The translations under genes and the position numbers were made by a program. Source: Pontibacter oryzae (GTDB lineage Bacteria > Bacteroidota > Bacteroidia > Cytophagales > Hymenobacteraceae). From it: DNA of 64,000 nt. This document shows, piece by piece, positions 1-7,632 of this stretch; the first letter of the stretch is position 1, and each line of letters opens with the position of its first letter. The stretch lies in NCBI RefSeq assembly GCF_003576375.1, contig NZ_QWGE01000001.1:620001-684000 (forward strand). Reading direction: 5' to 3'. Under the pieces are notes generated by a model. It was not told the origin of the DNA and did not search any database. It saw only the letters and a list, made by a program, of their open reading frames with translations.

Positions 1-2
1 TC

Positions 3-800
3 CTGAGACTGACAGCTGCTTTCCTGTTTTGCTTGGCTGCAAGTATGGCCTCACCAAGTGCCAAAGCGCAATCCACCGACAAGGTTTATACTTCCGTGGA
101 ACAGATGCCTGCCTTTGAAGGAGGCCAGCAAAAGATGCTTGCGTTTTTAGGGCAGAACATTACCTACCCGCAGGATGCCAAAGCCGCAGGAGTGCAGGGC
201 CTGGTCGTGATTACCTTCGTGGTAGATGCCGACGGCTCGTTAAAACAGGTGCAGGCAGTGAAATCCCTAACTAAAAGCACGGATGAAGAAGCCATGCGCG
301 TGGTAAAAATGATGGTCGGGAAATGGACACCTGGCAGGCAAAGCGGTAAAGCAGTGGCTGTGCGTTATACCTTACCCATAAAATTTGCGATGAAAGAAAC
401 AGACTCCAGTACGCAACAGCCACAGTTTATTGGCGGGCAAGAGGCTATGCACCGCTTTCTAGCAGAGAAAATAGCCTTACCAGAAGCAGCTAAAAAAGAA
501 CATTTGCAAGCAAAGGCAGTCGTAAGGTTTACCGTTGAGCCAGACGGAAGCGTATCCGGGGCAGAGCTTAGCGACATGAAAATGAAGAAAACCATCGGCC
601 CAGGCTCCGAGCTCGATTATATGGATGCCACAAGCTTTAACCTGCAGCACAAAACCATACTTGCGCAGCTATCAGAAGCCGCTCTTACAGCCGTAAAGGC
701 AACCTCAGGCCACTGGAAGCCAGCCACACAAAACGGAAAGGCTGTAGCCGCAAAGCTTACCCTGCCAATTCAGTTCGCAAACGATGCGCAGAAAGAGTAA
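3..800 (+). CDS. Secreted protein with two TonB C-terminal domains (5' end outside window)
   Basis: The reading frame is open from the window edge, so the true start lies upstream. The first visible residues (LTAAFLFCLAA, then SAKAQS) look like the hydrophobic core and cleavage region of a signal peptide. Two copies of the TonB C-terminal fold follow, each with a 'P.F.GG...M..FL' entry, a 'V.F.V..DGS' core and a 'G.W.P...GK.V.V..TLPI.F' end. There is no N-terminal membrane anchor with a proline-rich spacer, so it is probably a soluble periplasmic protein and not an energy-transducing TonB. It is the first of three tandem paralogues. Its role is unknown; proteins of this type are common in Bacteroidota. 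Confidence 0.8.
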   Translation: MRLTAAFLFCLAASMASPSAKAQSTDKVYTSVEQMPAFEGGQQKMLAFLGQNITYPQDAKAAGVQGLVVITFVVDADGSLKQVQAVKSLTKSTDEEAMRVVKMMVGKWTPGRQSGKAVAVRYTLPIKFAMKETDSSTQQPQFIGGQEAMHRFLAEKIALPEAAKKEHLQAKAVVRFTVEPDGSVSGAELSDMKMKKTIGPGSELDYMDATSFNLQHKTILAQLSEAALTAVKATSGHWKPATQNGKAVAAKLTLPIQFANDAQKE

Positions 801-880
801 AGCCATACTTTGCAAACACTTCGGCTCAAAGTGCTGTATCTTTTAACTATATTTAAATCTCAAACCATCACCCTTCACTA

Positions 881-1588
881 ATGAACTACAAACTTTTACC
901 TGCCTTGCTTTTGCTGACAGTTGGCCTGCTTATGGCACACGCAGCCAATGCCCAGCAAACTAACTCGCATACAGACAGCACCAAAGTATACAAATATGTT
1001 GAGCACATGCCGCAGTTTCAGGGCGGCATGACTGCCATGATGGAATTTCTAAGCGCAAACATTACCCGTACCGGTTCTCAGCCCCCTGGTATGGTAATAC
1101 TTAGTTTCGTGGTTGATAAGGATGGCTCCGTTGGCGATATCCATATCATAAAAAGCCTGGCACCAGCCCAAGACGTTGCCAGCATAAACGCCGTGGAGGC
1201 TATGAATGGCCGCTGGACACCCGGCATGCAGGATGGCAAAAAAGTGCCCGTTCGGTTCACTTTACCCATTAAATTCGGAGATGCCCGATTCGAGAAAAGC
1301 AACCCGGAGGCCATGCCCGAGTATAAAGGCGGTGTAAAGGCGTTCAAGGCTTTCATGAAAGAGCACGTGAAACAGCCAAAGCGCACCGCAAAGCACGGCA
1401 CCGTAGTCGTATCTTTTCTGATTAATGAGGATGGCTCTCTTAGCGATTACAAGCTGGTGAAGAGTGTAGACAATGTTTTAGATGAGGAGGCGCTCCGACT
1501 GGCAAAGCTCACAGAAGGCAACTGGTTGGCTCCCGTTCAAGACAACCAAAAGGTAAAAGTGCGCTACAACATGCCGGTAATATTTTAA
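881..1588 (+). CDS. Secreted protein with two TonB C-terminal domains
   Basis: This 235-residue protein begins with a clear signal peptide (hydrophobic LLPALLLLTVGLL, cleavage near AANAQQ). It carries two TonB C-terminal-like repeats at about residues 38-133 and 143-235. Each shows the 'MP.F.GG' entry, 'V.LSFVV..DGS' core and 'GRWTPG...GKKVPVRFTLPI.F' end that also mark its neighbours. It lies 80 bp after the previous paralogue and 9 bp before the next, so the three genes probably form one transcription unit that arose by tandem duplication. No membrane anchor or Pro-rich linker is present, which argues against a classical TonB. Binding partner and function are unknown. Confidence 0.82.
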   Translation: MNYKLLPALLLLTVGLLMAHAANAQQTNSHTDSTKVYKYVEHMPQFQGGMTAMMEFLSANITRTGSQPPGMVILSFVVDKDGSVGDIHIIKSLAPAQDVASINAVEAMNGRWTPGMQDGKKVPVRFTLPIKFGDARFEKSNPEAMPEYKGGVKAFKAFMKEHVKQPKRTAKHGTVVVSFLINEDGSLSDYKLVKSVDNVLDEEALRLAKLTEGNWLAPVQDNQKVKVRYNMPVIF

Positions 1589-1597
1589 AGGGGTACC

Positions 1598-2005
1598 ATG
1601 CTGAAGTATACATTGTGCTTACTGCTTATTTGCGTTATTACAAGTACAAACGCCGCTTTTGCCCAGCAGGATTCTACCGCGCATAAATATACGTATACCG
1701 AAACATTACCTGTGTTTGAGGGTGGCGAACAGGCCATGTTCCGATTTGTGATGTCGAATATTAAGCTGCCCAAAAACCCACCAAAAGGCACTGTGGTTTT
1801 AAGTTATGTGGTAGAAAAAGATGGCGCTATAGCTGATGATCAGGTTGTGAGTGGCCTGAGCCCAGCTGTAAATGCCGCCTGCATAAAAGCCGTAGAAAAG
1901 ATGAGCGGAAAATGGGTGCCAGGCACACAAAATGGCAAGAAGGTGCCAGTAAGGTTTACAATGCCAATCAATATAGGCCCGCCAAAGCACAAAGACCGAA
2001 ACTAA
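1598..2005 (+). CDS. Secreted protein with one TonB C-terminal domain
   Basis: This is the smallest member of the tandem trio: 135 residues with a signal peptide (hydrophobic LCLLLICVITS, cleavage near AAFAQQ) and one TonB C-terminal domain at about residues 40-128. Its motifs match the flanking copies ('LPVFEGGEQAMF', 'VLSYVVEKDGA', 'GKWVPGTQNGKKVPVRFTMPI'). The start follows the previous stop by 9 bp, suggesting cotranscription. A strong hairpin just downstream ends the unit. Function is unknown; a periplasmic protein-binding role is inference. Confidence 0.8.
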   Translation: MLKYTLCLLLICVITSTNAAFAQQDSTAHKYTYTETLPVFEGGEQAMFRFVMSNIKLPKNPPKGTVVLSYVVEKDGAIADDQVVSGLSPAVNAACIKAVEKMSGKWVPGTQNGKKVPVRFTMPINIGPPKHKDRN

Positions 2006-2016
2006 GTATGAAAAAT

Positions 2017-2051
2017 AAGCCCGGAAGTAGCTATAAACTGCTTCCGGGCTT
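2017..2051. terminator. Bidirectional terminator between TonB-C trio and surE
   Basis: A 14-bp stem (AAGCCCGGAAGTAG paired with CTGCTTCCGGGCTT, one G-U) closes a 7-nt loop. It lies 12 bp after the stop of the plus-strand gene and 8 bp after the stop of minus-strand surE. Its position between convergent genes fits a shared intrinsic terminator, although the following T-tracts are short. Confidence 0.75.
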
Positions 2052-2058
2052 ATGCTTT

Positions 2059-2835
2059 CTAGAAATCCCAATCCTCGTTGAGCATGCCGATGGCATGGTG
2101 TGCCGTCAGGTCGAACTGGCAAGGCACAATCGAGATATAGTTATTTACAAGCGCCCACTCGTCGGTGTCCTCGCCTTTGTCAAAATTCACGAAGCTGCCC
2201 GTCATCCAGTAGTATTTGCGGTTGTTCGGGTCGAGGCGCTCATCAAACTCCTCCTGCCATTTGGCATGCGCCTGGCGGCAGATCTTGATGCCTTTGATCG
2301 GCTCATCACTTTTCTTCGGGAAGTTAACGTTCAGGGCAGTGTTCTCCGGAATGCGGTTCACAATGGCCTGGCGGATGATCTTCTCCACATAAGCCTCTGT
2401 ATGCGAGAAATCGGCGCCGTGGCCATAATCGCAGAGCGAGAAACCGATGGCAGGCAAGCCCTCAATGGCCGCCTCAATGGCTGCCGACATGGTGCCGGAG
2501 TATAGCACGCTGATGCTGGAGTTAGAGCCGTGGTTAATGCCGCTCACCACCAGGTCAGGGGTGCGCTCGCGCAATACATGGTGCTTGGCCAGTTTCACGC
2601 AATCGGCCGGGGTGCCGGAGCACTCATAGGCTTCCACGCCCAAGTCTTCCAGTGCAATCGATCTATCTAAACGCAGCGTATTGCCAATGGTAATAGCATG
2701 CCCCATACCCGACTGCGGGCCATCCGGTGCCACTACAACTACCTCCCCTATCTTCATGGCCACACGTACCAGCATTCTGATACCCGGGGCCGTAATGCCG
2801 TCGTCGTTAGAGACCAAGATTAATGGTTTAGCCAT
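2059..2835 (-). CDS. surE: 5'/3'-nucleotidase SurE
   Basis: This 258-residue protein matches the SurE family over its full length. SurE is a metal-dependent survival protein that removes phosphate from nucleoside 5'- and 3'-monophosphates. The N-terminal 'LVSNDDGI' supplies the paired aspartates that bind the divalent metal, and 'SGINHGSN' is the second metal/phosphate loop. 'DGPQSGMGHAIT' and 'SGTPADCVKL' are also family signatures. It is monocistronic, convergent with the TonB-C genes and divergent from the lipoprotein at 2956. Confidence 0.95.
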   Translation of the reverse strand: MAKPLILVSNDDGITAPGIRMLVRVAMKIGEVVVVAPDGPQSGMGHAITIGNTLRLDRSIALEDLGVEAYECSGTPADCVKLAKHHVLRERTPDLVVSGINHGSNSSISVLYSGTMSAAIEAAIEGLPAIGFSLCDYGHGADFSHTEAYVEKIIRQAIVNRIPENTALNVNFPKKSDEPIKGIKICRQAHAKWQEEFDERLDPNNRKYYWMTGSFVNFDKGEDTDEWALVNNYISIVPCQFDLTAHHAIGMLNEDWDF

Positions 2836-2955
2836 TTTAAACTATTTATAGTTGATGTATAACAAAATAAATTAACTCGAATTACGTGCTAATATACTAT
2901 AACCTGTAGCTGCGCATCAAGGTTTAAAGGTAAAATAACAGAAGGAGGTAAGCGG

Positions 2956-3570
2956 ATGCTGAAGAACATATTTTACGCAGTATTGCTGGGCATAGGAATG
3001 GCTGCCTGCCTATCGCAGCAGGATGAAGACACAGAAACGAGCAACGAGGCAAGCACCCAAGAAACATCTCTGGAAATGCCAGAGGAAGCGAGTACAGCCG
3101 CTCCCGAACTGTTTAATATTGCGCAAGGCCGTGTAGGTGCAGTAACGATTGGCATGCCCCTGGAGGAACTTCAGTCAAACATTCCCGCAGGGATGGCCTT
3201 AACCGATACCACCCTGCTGCAGGAAGGCATGCAAAGTACCGCTTACCTTCTGCGCCCCGAAGGCCAATTAAAAGGCTTATTAATAGAACAGCAGTGTATG
3301 AATGCATGCCAAGTATGGCGCATTGCCGTATCTAACCCCGATTTTAAAACTGCAAAAGGTATTGCCGTTGGCTCAAAGTATAGCGAGCTACAACAGGCCT
3401 ATGCTGTAGAACAAATTACCTTTGAGGAAGGCAACCTGGTGGCCTTAACGTCGGAGCAAGGCATCAGTTTTATGCTCGATAAGAGCCAGATACCCGCCAA
3501 TCAGCTCCCGAGGCTAAACAAAGAAAATGTGCCTGCCAATACGCTTATCAAAACAATCTTAGTATATTAG
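2956..3570 (+). CDS. Putative lipoprotein of unknown function
   Basis: This 204-residue protein starts with a lipoprotein signal (hydrophobic stretch, then a lipobox ending GMAAC with Cys18), followed by an acidic Ser/Thr/Glu-rich linker to about residue 50. The rest contains 'GRVGAVTIGMPLEELQ' and 'GIAVGSKYSELQQAY'. This pattern is seen in small secreted proteins that carry repeated 'G.....I.VG....L' modules. I cannot name a family. The start is supported by GGAGG 8 nt upstream, unusual for a phylum that rarely uses Shine-Dalgarno sites. Location in the outer or inner membrane is inference. Confidence 0.72.
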   Translation: MLKNIFYAVLLGIGMAACLSQQDEDTETSNEASTQETSLEMPEEASTAAPELFNIAQGRVGAVTIGMPLEELQSNIPAGMALTDTTLLQEGMQSTAYLLRPEGQLKGLLIEQQCMNACQVWRIAVSNPDFKTAKGIAVGSKYSELQQAYAVEQITFEEGNLVALTSEQGISFMLDKSQIPANQLPRLNKENVPANTLIKTILVY

Positions 3571-3610
3571 CCTCTTGCTATACTAGTTGCTTCTTCGTAT
3601 ACTTGTCTCT

Positions 3611-4060
3611 ATGGCTATACTTCGCTCAAGTTACAAACTCCGTCAAACAGGGTTATTGTTGCTCCGTGTGGGCATTGGTACGATGTTTATACTGCATGGC
3701 TGGCCCAAATTAGCTGGTGGCCCCGAGCAATGGCAGATGATCGGGCAAAGTATGGGCATGTTCGGTATTGGCTTCGCGCCTACCTTCTGGGGCTTTATGG
3801 CTGCCTTTGCAGAGGGTGTAGGCGGTTTGTTGCTAGCACTGGGTTTCTTTTTCCGCCCTGCATGCTTCTTATTGTTGATCACGATGCTGGTGGCAACTAC
3901 ACATCACGCCATGGCCGGCGATGGTTTTGGAGGCTACTCGCATGCGCTGGAGGCGGCTATCCTGTTCTTCTCGCTCCTCTTTATCGGCCCCGGCAAGTAT
4001 AGCCTCGACAGCAAAGTTTTCCCCAAAGACAAAGGCAGAACCCGCAAGTATTTCGCGTAA
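3611..4060 (+). CDS. DoxX family membrane protein
   Basis: The protein has about 149 residues from the ATG at 3611. A TTG 24 bp earlier is also in frame but less likely. It has four hydrophobic helices and the DoxX-family pattern 'GLLLLRVGIGTMFILHGWPKL' split over the first helix, followed by 'G..P...W.F..A..EG.GG.LL.LG'. DoxX proteins are small inner-membrane proteins linked in some bacteria to redox or thiol stress; the exact activity is unsettled. It lies 40 bp after the lipoprotein gene and may be cotranscribed with it. Confidence 0.85.
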   Translation: MAILRSSYKLRQTGLLLLRVGIGTMFILHGWPKLAGGPEQWQMIGQSMGMFGIGFAPTFWGFMAAFAEGVGGLLLALGFFFRPACFLLLITMLVATTHHAMAGDGFGGYSHALEAAILFFSLLFIGPGKYSLDSKVFPKDKGRTRKYFA

Positions 4061-4332
4061 GCATTTGCCTGCCCCTAACTTCATTCTTTCATGATATCCT
4101 AACGTAGAAATATAGAAATGCCCCTGCCTTATCAATCCAAAGCAGCTTTAAGGCATTGGTGCCTCCGCTTGCAATACATTTCCCACCTCCCCACCCTCTT
4201 TACTTTAAAACCTTCTAACTTCTCAAACTCCCAAACTCTCTACCTCACACACTCTCTAACTTCTCCCCTCTCTACCATTTCCGCGCAGAAATCTGTATCA
4301 TTGTTTTCTCACCATCACTCCATACCTAAACT
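4061..4332. other. Intergenic region with pyrimidine-rich repeat
   Basis: This 272-bp gap holds no convincing gene. Its 3' half is a pyrimidine-rich low-complexity tract listed separately. A short open frame through the tract (4118-4336) encodes mainly Ser/Thr/Leu and looks like a by-product of the repeat. Confidence 0.6.
4191..4276 (+). repeat. CTAACT-type pyrimidine-rich repeat (copy 1)
   Basis: Irregular units such as CTTCTAACTTCTCAAACTCCC and CTCTCTAACTTC recur in tandem on the plus strand. The same vocabulary is seen at 27007-27079, 56115-56200 and, on the opposite strand, 32241-32270. All copies are intergenic or at gene ends. Confidence 0.75.
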
Positions 4333-6090
4333 ATGATCAGCACTTTACTGCTTAGCGCCCTGCTCTCACTGGGCAACCCCGGCCAGGATAACCCGAAGTT
4401 CATCACTCCTTACGAAAAAGGGAACGGCAACCAAACCGCTACATACGACGAGGCCATTGGCTGGTACCAGCAACTCGACGAGGCCTACGAGGAAGTGAAA
4501 ATGATGCCGTATGGCGCTACCGACGTAGGCCGGCCGCTGCACCTGGTAGTAGTTTCCACGGATAAGGATTTTGACCCGGCCTCGATCCATCAGAAAAACA
4601 AGCGCGTGCTGCTCATCCAAAACGGCATTCACCCGGGCGAGCCGGAGGGCATAGATGCCACCATGATGCTGGTGCGCGACTACCTGCAGGACAAAAAACT
4701 GCGCAAGCAGCTCGATAACGTGGTACTGGCTATAATACCGGTGTATAACATAGGCGGTGCGCTAAACCGCAACAGCCATACCCGCACCAACCAGAACGGG
4801 CCCGAGGAATACGGCTTCCGGGGCAATGCACGCAACCTGGACCTAAACCGCGATTTCATCAAAACCGACTCGCGCAATGCCCAGACCTTCCACCAGATCT
4901 TCCGGGAGTGGGACCCGGACGTGTTCATGGATAACCATACCTCCAACGGGGCCGATTACCAGCACGTCATGACGCTGATCGCCACGCAGCACAACAAGCT
5001 GCACCCCGCACTGGCGGGCTACCTGAACGGCAAAATGGTGCCTACCCTGTACAAAGGCATGGAGCAGGATAAATTCCCGATGATGCCGTACATGAACCAC
5101 GTCGGCGACACACCGGAGCAGGGCATTATCGGCTTTATGGAGTCGCCGCGCTATGCAACGGGTTATACAGCCTTGTACCATACTATCGGTTTTGTGCCGG
5201 AAACCCACATGCTGAAGCCCTTTAAGCAGCGCGTACAGGCAACGTACAAGCTGATGGAGAACATGATAGAAACCGTGCACCACGATGCTGACGAGATTGG
5301 CAAACTGCGCCAGCAGGCCAAGCAGCAATCACTCACGCAAAAACAATTTGCTATGGACTGGAAACTGGATACGACCAAAGTTGCCAAAGTTCCTTTTCTG
5401 GGCTACGCCGCCAAGTATAAACCCAGCGAGGTAAGCGGCCACGAGCGCCTGTACTACGACCGCAAGGAGCCTTACAAAACCAAGCTAAACTATTATGATG
5501 CGTTTACGCCAACTATAACCGTGGAAAAGCCAGTGGCCTACATTATTCCGCAGGCCTGGCGCGAGGTGATTGAGCGCCTGAAACTGAACAAAGTAGAGAT
5601 GCAGCAGCTGCAGCGCGACACCACCATCACCCTGGATACTTATTATATTACCGATTATAAAACTGGCCAGCGCCCGTACGAAGGCCATTACCTGCACACC
5701 AATGTAAGCGTGGAAACCAAGCGTATGCCGCGCCAGTTCTTTAAAGGCGATTACGTGGTATACCTTAACCAGCCATCAAACCGTTTTTTGGTGGAAACGC
5801 TGGAGCCGCAGGCAGTGGATTCATACTTTAACTGGAACTTCTTCGATAGCATCCTGATGCAGAAAGAGTATTTCTCGAGCTACGTGTTCGAGGACCTGGC
5901 AGCAACATACTTAAAGCAAAACCTGGAGCTGCGCCAGAAGCTAGAGGCGCGTAAAAAGCAGGACCCGGAGTTTGCCAAAAGCGCCCGCGCCCAGCTGGAT
6001 TTTGTGTACCGAAACTCACCGCACTACGAATACACATACCAAATGTACCCCGTAGGCAGGCTGATGCAGGACGTAAAACTCCCGCTTTAA
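4333..6090 (+). CDS. Secreted M14-family zinc carboxypeptidase
   Basis: This 585-residue protein starts with a short hydrophobic signal (ISTLLLSALLSLG). It then has an M14 peptidase domain, with the zinc motif HxxE at His100/Glu103 ('NGIHPGEPEG') and a downstream zinc-binding His in 'MDNHTSNGADY'. 'NRNSHTRTNQNGP' and 'NARNLDLNRDF' contain the substrate-binding Asn-Arg pattern of the family. 'VPETHMLKPF' is the likely catalytic Glu region. M14 enzymes remove C-terminal residues from peptides. The C-terminal 250 residues are an extra domain that I do not recognise. It is monocistronic and ends at a strong terminator. Confidence 0.87.
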   Translation: MISTLLLSALLSLGNPGQDNPKFITPYEKGNGNQTATYDEAIGWYQQLDEAYEEVKMMPYGATDVGRPLHLVVVSTDKDFDPASIHQKNKRVLLIQNGIHPGEPEGIDATMMLVRDYLQDKKLRKQLDNVVLAIIPVYNIGGALNRNSHTRTNQNGPEEYGFRGNARNLDLNRDFIKTDSRNAQTFHQIFREWDPDVFMDNHTSNGADYQHVMTLIATQHNKLHPALAGYLNGKMVPTLYKGMEQDKFPMMPYMNHVGDTPEQGIIGFMESPRYATGYTALYHTIGFVPETHMLKPFKQRVQATYKLMENMIETVHHDADEIGKLRQQAKQQSLTQKQFAMDWKLDTTKVAKVPFLGYAAKYKPSEVSGHERLYYDRKEPYKTKLNYYDAFTPTITVEKPVAYIIPQAWREVIERLKLNKVEMQQLQRDTTITLDTYYITDYKTGQRPYEGHYLHTNVSVETKRMPRQFFKGDYVVYLNQPSNRFLVETLEPQAVDSYFNWNFFDSILMQKEYFSSYVFEDLAATYLKQNLELRQKLEARKKQDPEFAKSARAQLDFVYRNSPHYEYTYQMYPVGRLMQDVKLPL

Positions 6091-6100
6091 TAAAAACCAA

Positions 6101-6138
6101 AACGAGGCTGCCAGCAAGTATGGCAGCCTCGTTTTTTT
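6101..6138. terminator. Intrinsic terminator after M14 peptidase
   Basis: AACGAGGCTGCCA and TGGCAGCCTCGTT form a 13-bp stem around the loop GCAAGTA, followed by a run of eight T. It sits 10 bp after the stop of the plus-strand gene and faces the convergent phzF-like gene. Confidence 0.85.
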
Positions 6139-6169
6139 TAGAATCCACAAAAAACCTGAAGAAGCAAAC

Positions 6170-7003
6170 TTACACTTCGATCTCCCCAGTTAGGTATGTC
6201 ACGGCCTGCCCGGTTATTTTCACGCGCTCGCCCAGGTACTGACAGGTTAAGTCACCTTTTCTGGCTGAAAGCTGCTGTGCCGTAAGTATGGTTTTGCCCA
6301 GTTTTCCGCTCCAGATCGGGGTTAAGGTAGTATGTGCCGAGCCGGTAACGGGGTCCTCGTTGATGCCTGCTTGCGGGGCAAAGAACCGCGACACAAAATC
6401 CACTTCAGTGCCCGGCGCAGATACAATTACACCACGCCCGCCTACGGTTGCAACCAGGCTCAGATCCGGGTTAAACCCTTCCACTTCCTGTTGCGAGCCG
6501 AACAGCAGCAGGTAATCGGTTTTGCCTTTATAGGCTTCTAAAGGCGCTTTCCCGAATGCCTTTACCAAGACCTCTGGAACAGTTACCGCCTCATATGTAT
6601 CCGTCGGAAAATCCAGCGTGAGCGCATCGTCTTGTTTTTCCACAGTAAGCCGTCCTGACCGTGGTGAGAATAAAATGATGTTCGGTGTGGGGTGCTGGTA
6701 ATACTTAAAAAGCACGTAAGCACTGGCCAGCGTGGCATGCCCGCACAGGTCTACCTCCACAGTTGGTGTAAACCACCGGATTTCATACGTATCGCCTTGT
6801 TTTACGACAAAAGCGGTTTCGGCCAGGTTGTTCTCGGCGGCAATCTGCTGCATTTTATTTTCCGGGAGCCACTGCTCCAGCACGCACACGGCAGCTGGGT
6901 TGCCACCGAACACCTTGTCGGTAAAGGCGTCTATCTGATATAGTTTAATTTTATTCAAGGGTGATCTCTTAGACTTTAAATCCTTTTGATATGCTGTAAC
7001 CAT
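6170..7003 (-). CDS. PhzF-family isomerase/epimerase
   Basis: The product has up to 277 residues and carries the PhzF hallmarks in order: 'IDAFTDKVFGGNPAAVCVL', 'NNLAETAFV' (with the proton-shuttling Glu), 'VDLCGHATLASA' and 'DPVTGSAHTTL'. The family has two diaminopimelate-epimerase-like halves. PhzF itself isomerises a phenazine precursor, but most homologues act on unknown substrates and no other phenazine gene is nearby. The family normally starts just before 'KIKLYQIDAF', so an in-frame TTG at 6958 is a credible alternative to the ATG at 7003. It follows dps at a short distance. Confidence 0.87.
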   Translation of the reverse strand: MVTAYQKDLKSKRSPLNKIKLYQIDAFTDKVFGGNPAAVCVLEQWLPENKMQQIAAENNLAETAFVVKQGDTYEIRWFTPTVEVDLCGHATLASAYVLFKYYQHPTPNIILFSPRSGRLTVEKQDDALTLDFPTDTYEAVTVPEVLVKAFGKAPLEAYKGKTDYLLLFGSQQEVEGFNPDLSLVATVGGRGVIVSAPGTEVDFVSRFFAPQAGINEDPVTGSAHTTLTPIWSGKLGKTILTAQQLSARKGDLTCQYLGERVKITGQAVTYLTGEIEV

Positions 7004-7006
7004 AAT

Positions 7007-7028
7007 CGTCAGCTTTTAAAAGCTGACG
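7007..7028. repeat. Perfect 22-bp palindrome between dps and phzF-like gene
   Basis: CGTCAGCTTTT and AAAAGCTGACG form a perfect inverted repeat 11 bp beyond the dps stop and directly upstream of the phzF-like ATG at 7003. There is no T-run on the minus strand, so it is either a weak or Rho-aided terminator or a protein-binding site. Confidence 0.6.
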
Positions 7029-7039
7029 ACTTGCAGGCC

Positions 7040-7516
7040 TTAGGCTTTTAGATAGGCGGAGTACATCCATACTAACTTTTCTTGCTCCCGGATATAATCG
7101 CTCATCAAGGCGCTGGTTCCTTCGTCGTCGGCCTCAGAGGCCAAGGCCAATAACTCCCGCTCAGAGGAGATCAAAATCTGAAAACCATTCAACACTTCCT
7201 GCACCGCCTCGTTGCCACCCGACACGTTGGCTACCTCTTTTATGCGTGCTGCCTGCAAGTAATCCGTAAATGTGTGTAGAGGCGTATGGCCCAGTGTCAG
7301 GATGCGCTCTGCAATCTCATCAATCTTAAGAATGGCATCGTTATAGAGCTCCTCAAACTTAGCGTGCAGCTCGAAAAATTTATTACCGGATATATTCCAG
7401 TGGAAACCGCGCGCATTGATATAAAACAGTTGATAATTTGCCAGCAAGGCATTCAGGTTTTCTGCGAGTTGTCTCGCTTTTTCGGCATCAATGCCTATTA
7501 AGTTTTTATCTGCCAT
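7040..7516 (-). CDS. dps: Dps-family ferritin-like DNA-protection protein
   Basis: This 158-residue protein belongs to the Dps/ferritin-like family. Dps forms 12-subunit cages that oxidise and store iron and protect DNA in stress. The intersubunit ferroxidase residues are visible in 'NARGFHWNISG...F..LH..FEELYND' and 'KIDEIAERI', with His, Asp and Glu in the standard spacing. 'LGHTPLHTFTDYL' is also typical. Length is normal for the family. No long basic N-terminal tail is present, so DNA binding may be weak. No regulator site was recognised upstream. Confidence 0.93.
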   Translation of the reverse strand: MADKNLIGIDAEKARQLAENLNALLANYQLFYINARGFHWNISGNKFFELHAKFEELYNDAILKIDEIAERILTLGHTPLHTFTDYLQAARIKEVANVSGGNEAVQEVLNGFQILISSERELLALASEADDEGTSALMSDYIREQEKLVWMYSAYLKA

Positions 7517-7632
7517 ATTTCTTTTATGTTTAATTAGTGAATAGGTATAGCTGTTAAGTTAGCATCTCAGCTCTGAATCTAAAAATTAAATTTGCTTGCA
7601 TTTATTGTACGTATACGCATGGTACCAAGGCA

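Noticed and set aside
1912..2505. A 197-codon plus-strand frame over surE
   Set aside because: It is antisense to surE and crosses the terminator hairpin.
4118..4336. Small 72-codon frame before the M14 peptidase
   Set aside because: It is generated by the CTAACT repeat, giving low-complexity Ser/Thr/Leu sequence, and overlaps the peptidase start.
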